Below, piece by piece: positions 60,257-64,000 of a DNA stretch of 64,000 nucleotides. The stretch is from Shimia_B sp038527375 (lineage in GTDB: Bacteria > Pseudomonadota > Alphaproteobacteria > Rhodobacterales > Rhodobacteraceae): assembly GCA_038527375.1 (NCBI GenBank), contig JBCBFU010000008.1:1-64000 (forward strand). The letters run 5' to 3'. The translations under genes were made by a program, and so were the position numbers. Every line of letters begins with the position of its first letter. Within the stretch, counting starts at the first letter, position 1. The notes below the pieces were generated by a model that was not told the DNA's origin, made no database searches, and saw only the letters and a program-made list of their open reading frames with translations.

Positions 60257-60937
60257 CTACGCGGCGCGCCGCGGTGCGGGTTCGACCCGCAGCAGGTCAG
60301 AATGATGGTCGATGGCGGTCTCGATATCGTCGTGCCATGTCAGCGTCCCGTCGTGGAGCACGGCACCCGCCGTGCAGATCTCCCGCAGCATGGGCAACGT
60401 ATGCGACACCACGATGGCCCCCGACCGCGACAGGCGGTCCAGAAACACGGTTTTGGATTTTTCCTTGAAGGCCGCGTCGCCCACGGATGTGACCTCGTCC
60501 ACCAGATAGGTGTCAAAGGGGATGGCCATGGAGGCCCCAAAGGCCAGCCGCGCCTTCATGCCCGTCGAATACGTGCGCACGGGATGGTGCAGCTTATCGC
60601 CAAGCTCGGTAAAGCGCGCCACCGACGCCACCATCGCGCCCGTATCCACCCCGTAGAGGCGGGCCAGGAAGCGGGCGGTTTGCGCGCCCGTCAGATCCCC
60701 GTGAAACGATCCCGCAAAGCCCACTGGCCAGGACACCGAGCCTGCCACCCGCACGCGGCCCCGATCGGGGTCCAGCGTGCCGGCAATCATCTTGAGCAGC
60801 GATGATTTCCCCGCCCCGTTGCGACCCAACAGCGCCACGGATTGATTGGCTGGAAACCGGGCCGTGATACCGCGTGCGATATGGGTGGTCACCCCACCGC
60901 GGCGAAAGGACTTGTGGACCCCCTCAAGCGTAATCAT
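60257..60937 (-). CDS. kpsT: Capsule/polysaccharide export ATPase (KpsT-like)
   Basis: A 226-residue ABC ATPase of the capsule-export type. Walker A LLGRNGAGKSS (36-46), the short signature YSTGMKAR and Walker B TYLVDEVTSVGD are all present, the last being distinctive for KpsT/Wzt. It lacks a sugar-binding C-terminal domain, so it is closer to KpsT than to O-antigen Wzt. The ATG overlaps the stop of the KpsE-like gene by 4 bases. It pairs with the KpsM-like permease at 62501. Confidence 0.92.
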   Translation of the reverse strand: MITLEGVHKSFRRGGVTTHIARGITARFPANQSVALLGRNGAGKSSLLKMIAGTLDPDRGRVRVAGSVSWPVGFAGSFHGDLTGAQTARFLARLYGVDTGAMVASVARFTELGDKLHHPVRTYSTGMKARLAFGASMAIPFDTYLVDEVTSVGDAAFKEKSKTVFLDRLSRSGAIVVSHTLPMLREICTAGAVLHDGTLTWHDDIETAIDHHSDLLRVEPAPRRAA

Positions 60938-62457
60938 CGACGGTCCCGCACGGCATAAAGCCCCAGTGACAGAACGATCCAAAGCGCCATGAGCCCTGCG
61001 GCCCATAGCGACAAAAGCACAGCCCGGCGTGGGTAGAGCGCCGTTTCCGCCAAGGTCGCAGGCACGTGCGCGGCAAGATAGCGTGTCTGGCGCTGCGCCT
61101 CGGCGCGGGCCGCGTCGTAGCTTGCGCGCGCGGCGACATAAGCCTCCCGCGCGAAGGCGAGGTTGGTCACCAACCCCTCATATTCCGCCACGAGGGCGGC
61201 GTAGGGCACGTCACTCTCGGCCCCCGTGGTCGTCGCCGCTTTCTGGCGGGCAATCAGATCCTCGATGATGCCGATGCGGGCCTCGGCCTGTTCGCGGGCA
61301 AAGGTGCGGTTGGACCGCCCTTCGGCATCCATGGTCATCAGGTCGATCATCGCCTCGGCCAATTGGGACTGCAGCGACGCCACCAGCGTAGTCTGACCCG
61401 CCACATCGGCGTTTGGATCGATCAGGCGGGTCCGCGTGCGAAATGCCGTCAACGCGGCCTGTGCCGTGGACAACTCCCGCGTGGCGCGCGCGAACTCGGC
61501 CTCGGCGAACCGGGTTGCATCAGACTGCGCCGCTTGGTTGAGGTCGTTGATCACCGCAGTCGACGCGGCAAAAATAGCCTGTGCCAGGACCTGTGCGTCG
61601 CCGGGGGCAAAGGCGAGGGTGCGCAGATCGATCAACCCGCTGGCCGGGTCATAGCGAACCCGGACCATGCGCGACCAATGGCTGTGCAAGGCCTCGATCG
61701 AATGGTCGCCGCCCAGCGAAAAGACCGGGTCGTCGGACCGGGTCCAGAGGGCAGGCAGGTCGACCTCGGCGGCGACAATGGCAACCATCCGCTGGGACCG
61801 CATGAAATCGAACAGGATGTCCGTGTCCGAGGACGCCGCGCTTGTGATGTCCGTCAAACCGCCGAGCAATTCGACTGGCGATCCCACGTCTTCCGTCCGC
61901 ACCGAAAACGCGACGTGCGAGGCATATTGGTCCGTCGCCACGCGATAAAGATACGCCCCCGCGGCAGCCACCGGGGCCACCACGAAGATCAGGAAAGACA
62001 GCGCCAGCATCCAGTGCCGCAGGCGCATTCGCGCAGGCTCTGCAAGCGGAACCGACGCGGTGGTGTGCGCCGAAGGCTCCGGTCTGGTTTGGGTCCTTTT
62101 CTCGCGCTGGGCGTTGGATGCGGGATCTGGTTGTGGCCTCGACTGTGGCTGCGATTGTGGCTGGCGTGCGCGGCCCTCCGGTGCCTGCTCAGTCGCGGGC
62201 GCAGATGGCTTGCGGGGCCCGGGCGCGAGTTTCTTTTGCGCGCGCGCAGACGGCACATGCGCTTTGTCCGGCTGGGGCGCAGTCCCGTCCCGACGGCGCG
62301 CCATAGCGGTGAGCGGCGCGGGCAGGGGATCGCCTGCCGCAAGCGGGGCAAAGGCCTCGGGCAGATCCTCGAACACCGTCGGATCAGGCGTGCGACCTGC
62401 AATCCGCAGCTGTTTCGGAGGCGCCTTTCGTGCCGATTTGCCTAAAGCTTTTTGCAC
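60934..62457 (-). CDS. kpsE: Capsule export chain-length/adaptor protein (KpsE-like)
   Basis: A 507-residue inner-membrane protein of the KpsE/Wzz type, with membrane segments near 150-172 and 480-500 and a periplasmic coiled-coil region between (VRTEDVG, then FAEAEFARATRELSTAQAALTAFRTRTRLIDP, then YEGLVTNLAFAREAYVAARASYDAARAEAQRQTRYL). The cytoplasmic N-terminus of about 140 residues is unusual: rich in Pro, Gln, Arg and Ala, low in complexity, with a QPQSQPQSRPQP stretch; typical KpsE lacks it. It would link the KpsMT exporter to an outer-membrane KpsD-like channel not in the window. Its start is 43 bases from the divergent kpsM-like gene. Confidence 0.88.
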   Translation of the reverse strand: MQKALGKSARKAPPKQLRIAGRTPDPTVFEDLPEAFAPLAAGDPLPAPLTAMARRRDGTAPQPDKAHVPSARAQKKLAPGPRKPSAPATEQAPEGRARQPQSQPQSRPQPDPASNAQREKRTQTRPEPSAHTTASVPLAEPARMRLRHWMLALSFLIFVVAPVAAAGAYLYRVATDQYASHVAFSVRTEDVGSPVELLGGLTDITSAASSDTDILFDFMRSQRMVAIVAAEVDLPALWTRSDDPVFSLGGDHSIEALHSHWSRMVRVRYDPASGLIDLRTLAFAPGDAQVLAQAIFAASTAVINDLNQAAQSDATRFAEAEFARATRELSTAQAALTAFRTRTRLIDPNADVAGQTTLVASLQSQLAEAMIDLMTMDAEGRSNRTFAREQAEARIGIIEDLIARQKAATTTGAESDVPYAALVAEYEGLVTNLAFAREAYVAARASYDAARAEAQRQTRYLAAHVPATLAETALYPRRAVLLSLWAAGLMALWIVLSLGLYAVRDRR

Positions 62458-62500
62458 ATCGTCAACCTTCCATTAGGGTTTTGGCGCGACTGGTGGGCAC

Positions 62501-63298
62501 ATGCCGATGATCAGCCGACCCGCCAGAGCACATCGATCGCACGGAACGGCCCGCGCGGTTGGCGCCTTGGTCCTGCGCGAGATGGCGACGACCTATGGCC
62601 GGTCGCCCGGTGGGTATCTCTGGGCGGTTATGGAGCCTTTGGCCGGGATCGCGCTTTTGACGATCCTCTTTTCGCTGGCGCTCTCTGCGCCGCCTTTGGG
62701 GACGAGCTTCGCGCTCTTCTACGCGTCGGGCTACATGCTCTTCGTTGCCTATCAGAACATCGCCAACAAGATGACCGTGGCGCTGCGGTTTTCCAAACCG
62801 CTGCTGAACTATCCGGCCATCCGCTTTACCGATCCGTTCCTCGCCCGCTTTGTCCTGAATGGCCTGACTGAATGCACGGTCGTCATGGTGATCCTCGGTG
62901 CGCTTCTCGCGATGACCGGGACCGGCTTTGATCTGGATTGGGCCGACGTGATCGGGGCGCTGGCCCTTGCGCTGGCGCTGGGCGGCGGCATCGGCGTGAT
63001 GAACAGCGCCCTGATCGGGCTCTTTCCACTCTATGAACGGGTCTGGGTGATCCTGACCCGCCCGCTTTTTGTGGTCTCGTCTATCTTCTACCTGTTCGAG
63101 ATCGTGCCGCACCCCTATGACCGCCTTTTGTGGTTCAATCCGTTGGTGCACGTCATCGCGATCATGCGCCGGGGCATCTATCCCAGCTACGCGCCCGATT
63201 TCGTGTCGGTCCCCTATGTGGCGGGGATCGCGGCAGGCGCCCTGATCATCGGCTTGGTGCTTCTCCACCGGTGGTATCGGCACATCATCAACAACTGA
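62501..63298 (+). CDS. kpsM: Capsule/polysaccharide export permease (KpsM-like)
   Basis: A 265-residue ABC-2 permease with six predicted membrane segments. It begins with RAVGALVLREMATTYGRSPGGYLWAVMEPLAGIALLTILFS, the typical KpsM/Wzm amphipathic N-terminus, and ends with a GALIIGLVLLHRWYRHI segment. It forms the channel for capsule or polysaccharide export with KpsT. An in-frame ATG at 62510 is an alternative start. It is on the opposite strand from kpsE and kpsT, which is less usual. A possible promoter lies across the short 43-base gap. Confidence 0.92.
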   Translation: MPMISRPARAHRSHGTARAVGALVLREMATTYGRSPGGYLWAVMEPLAGIALLTILFSLALSAPPLGTSFALFYASGYMLFVAYQNIANKMTVALRFSKPLLNYPAIRFTDPFLARFVLNGLTECTVVMVILGALLAMTGTGFDLDWADVIGALALALALGGGIGVMNSALIGLFPLYERVWVILTRPLFVVSSIFYLFEIVPHPYDRLLWFNPLVHVIAIMRRGIYPSYAPDFVSVPYVAGIAAGALIIGLVLLHRWYRHIINN

Positions 63299-63328
63299 CT
63301 AATTGCGCCGGGCATTTGCGACGAATTC

Positions 63329-64000
63329 CTAGCCAAGAAAGATAAAATCCGACTCACTGAGGTCGTCGGCATCCACGTCTTCCAGCCGGATGCGGTGGTT
63401 GTCATAGGTGATCTGGGCATAGCTCTGCCCTTCGACAGTGACGTTGCGAATTTCGAGCCCCTCGAACCGGTCTTCCACGAACTTCATGCGCATCTGGTCT
63501 ACCCCGATCTCAAAATCGGTGATCCAGTCCAATTCGCCGCTCTGGAACGTGTTGAAGACAAAGACGTCGCTGCCGTCCCCCCCGGTCATGCGGTCGCGAC
63601 CTTCTCCCCCGTTCAGCGTGTCATTGCCGGTCCCGCCATCCATTTGATCGCCGCCGCTGCCGCCGCCCAGAAAGTCATCGCCGGCTTCGCCAAAGAGGAA
63701 ATCGTCGTCGTCGCCCGCCCCCAACAGGTCGTCGCCCGCACCGCCATACAGATAGTCGTTGCCGGTCCCGCCACCCAGGGAGTCGTTGCCGTCTTCGCCC
63801 ATCACGATGTCATGGCCATAGCTGCCCGCAAGCGTGTCGTTGCCCGCACCACCGCGCACCTCGTCGGTGCCCCAACCGCCGCTGGCCACATCATCCCCGT
63901 CGCCTGCGTCGATGAAATCGTCATCCGCGCCCGATCCGATGGTGTCGTTGCCCGCGCCACCGAACATCTGATCGTTTCCGTCGCTGCCGCCCAACTGATC
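63329..64000 (-). CDS. RTX calcium-binding protein, C-terminal part (5' end outside window)
   Basis: The last 224 codons of a gene that starts beyond base 64000. About 14 RTX nonapeptides run through the first 150 codons (GGAGNDTIGSG, GGTGNDYLYGGAGDDLLG and so on). A fold-completing segment follows (GSDVFVFNTFQSGELDWITDFEIGVDQM), and the C-terminus VDADDLSESDFIFLG is typical of RTX secretion signals. It is exported by a type I system. Its enzymatic part, if any, is not visible. It converges on kpsM with 30 bases between stops. Confidence 0.9.
   Translation of the reverse strand, partial: DQLGGSDGNDQMFGGAGNDTIGSGADDDFIDAGDGDDVASGGWGTDEVRGGAGNDTLAGSYGHDIVMGEDGNDSLGGGTGNDYLYGGAGDDLLGAGDDDDFLFGEAGDDFLGGGSGGDQMDGGTGNDTLNGGEGRDRMTGGDGSDVFVFNTFQSGELDWITDFEIGVDQMRMKFVEDRFEGLEIRNVTVEGQSYAQITYDNHRIRLEDVDADDLSESDFIFLG

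Noticed and set aside
1..64000. tRNA, rRNA, riboswitch, insertion sequence, phage or plasmid genes
   Set aside because: No cloverleaf with a TTCGA-type T loop, transposase motif, integrase or other mobile gene was seen on either strand by reading; a dedicated RNA search was not possible here.

Overview
The window is GC-rich, densely coding DNA from an alphaproteobacterium, almost certainly the Roseobacter group of the Rhodobacteraceae. The inference rests on gene content: a GT14/DUF5928 glycosyltransferase, DUF1285, DUF1523 and DUF6638-type proteins, a MoxR-DUF58-DUF4159 operon, glcDEF, a KpsMTE-type capsule exporter and several RTX or Ig-repeat secreted proteins. I see no rRNA, tRNA, CRISPR array, insertion sequence, phage gene or replication origin. 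No gene-free stretch exceeds about 190 bases. Two genes run off the ends: a sulfotransferase at the left edge and an RTX protein at the right edge.

Layout. 1-5.7 kb: sulfotransferase, GT14/DUF5928 transferase, HIT protein, ATP-grasp ligase, ABC ATPase, CHCC zinc finger and a small membrane protein. 5.8-14.3 kb: polA, an RTX protein, an RluE-like pseudouridine synthase, a crotonase, a YdeI-type protein, DUF2798, a TIM-barrel protein and DUF1285. 14.3-21.0 kb: a four-gene MoxR/DUF58/DUF4159/amidotransferase-like operon. 21.0-26.2 kb: two small genes, then the glycolate oxidase genes glcD-glcE-glcF behind a promoter with AATTGG/CCAATT operator arms. 26.2-27.8 kb: a trypsin-like protease and a small heat-shock protein with a predicted RpoH promoter, a structured leader and a clear terminator. 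27.8-31.3 kb (minus strand): SDR, unknown protein, P1 peptidase and succinate-semialdehyde-type dehydrogenase.

31.4-38.7 kb is the least understood region and my best candidate for an undescribed system. Eight co-directional genes encode a coiled-coil (TelA-like) protein, an unknown protein, an AAA+ ATPase, two small membrane proteins, a DUF6638-type protein, a third small membrane protein and a DUF1523 protein. Several genes overlap by 1-4 bases.

38.8-42.9 kb: a double aldehyde dehydrogenase, a deoC gene that appears frameshifted at a perfect 20-bp palindrome, and rpe. 43.1-53.9 kb: a two-component system followed by a type I secretion locus, namely a 1333-residue Ig-repeat adhesin with its TolC-like, ABC and HlyD-like parts. 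53.8-56.2 kb: an APH-type phosphotransferase and an acyl-CoA dehydrogenase. 56.1-63.3 kb: glycosyltransferases, a second sulfotransferase-like protein and the capsule exporter KpsT/KpsE/KpsM. With the left-edge sulfotransferase this suggests a sulfated surface polysaccharide. 63.3-64 kb: the C-terminus of an RTX protein.
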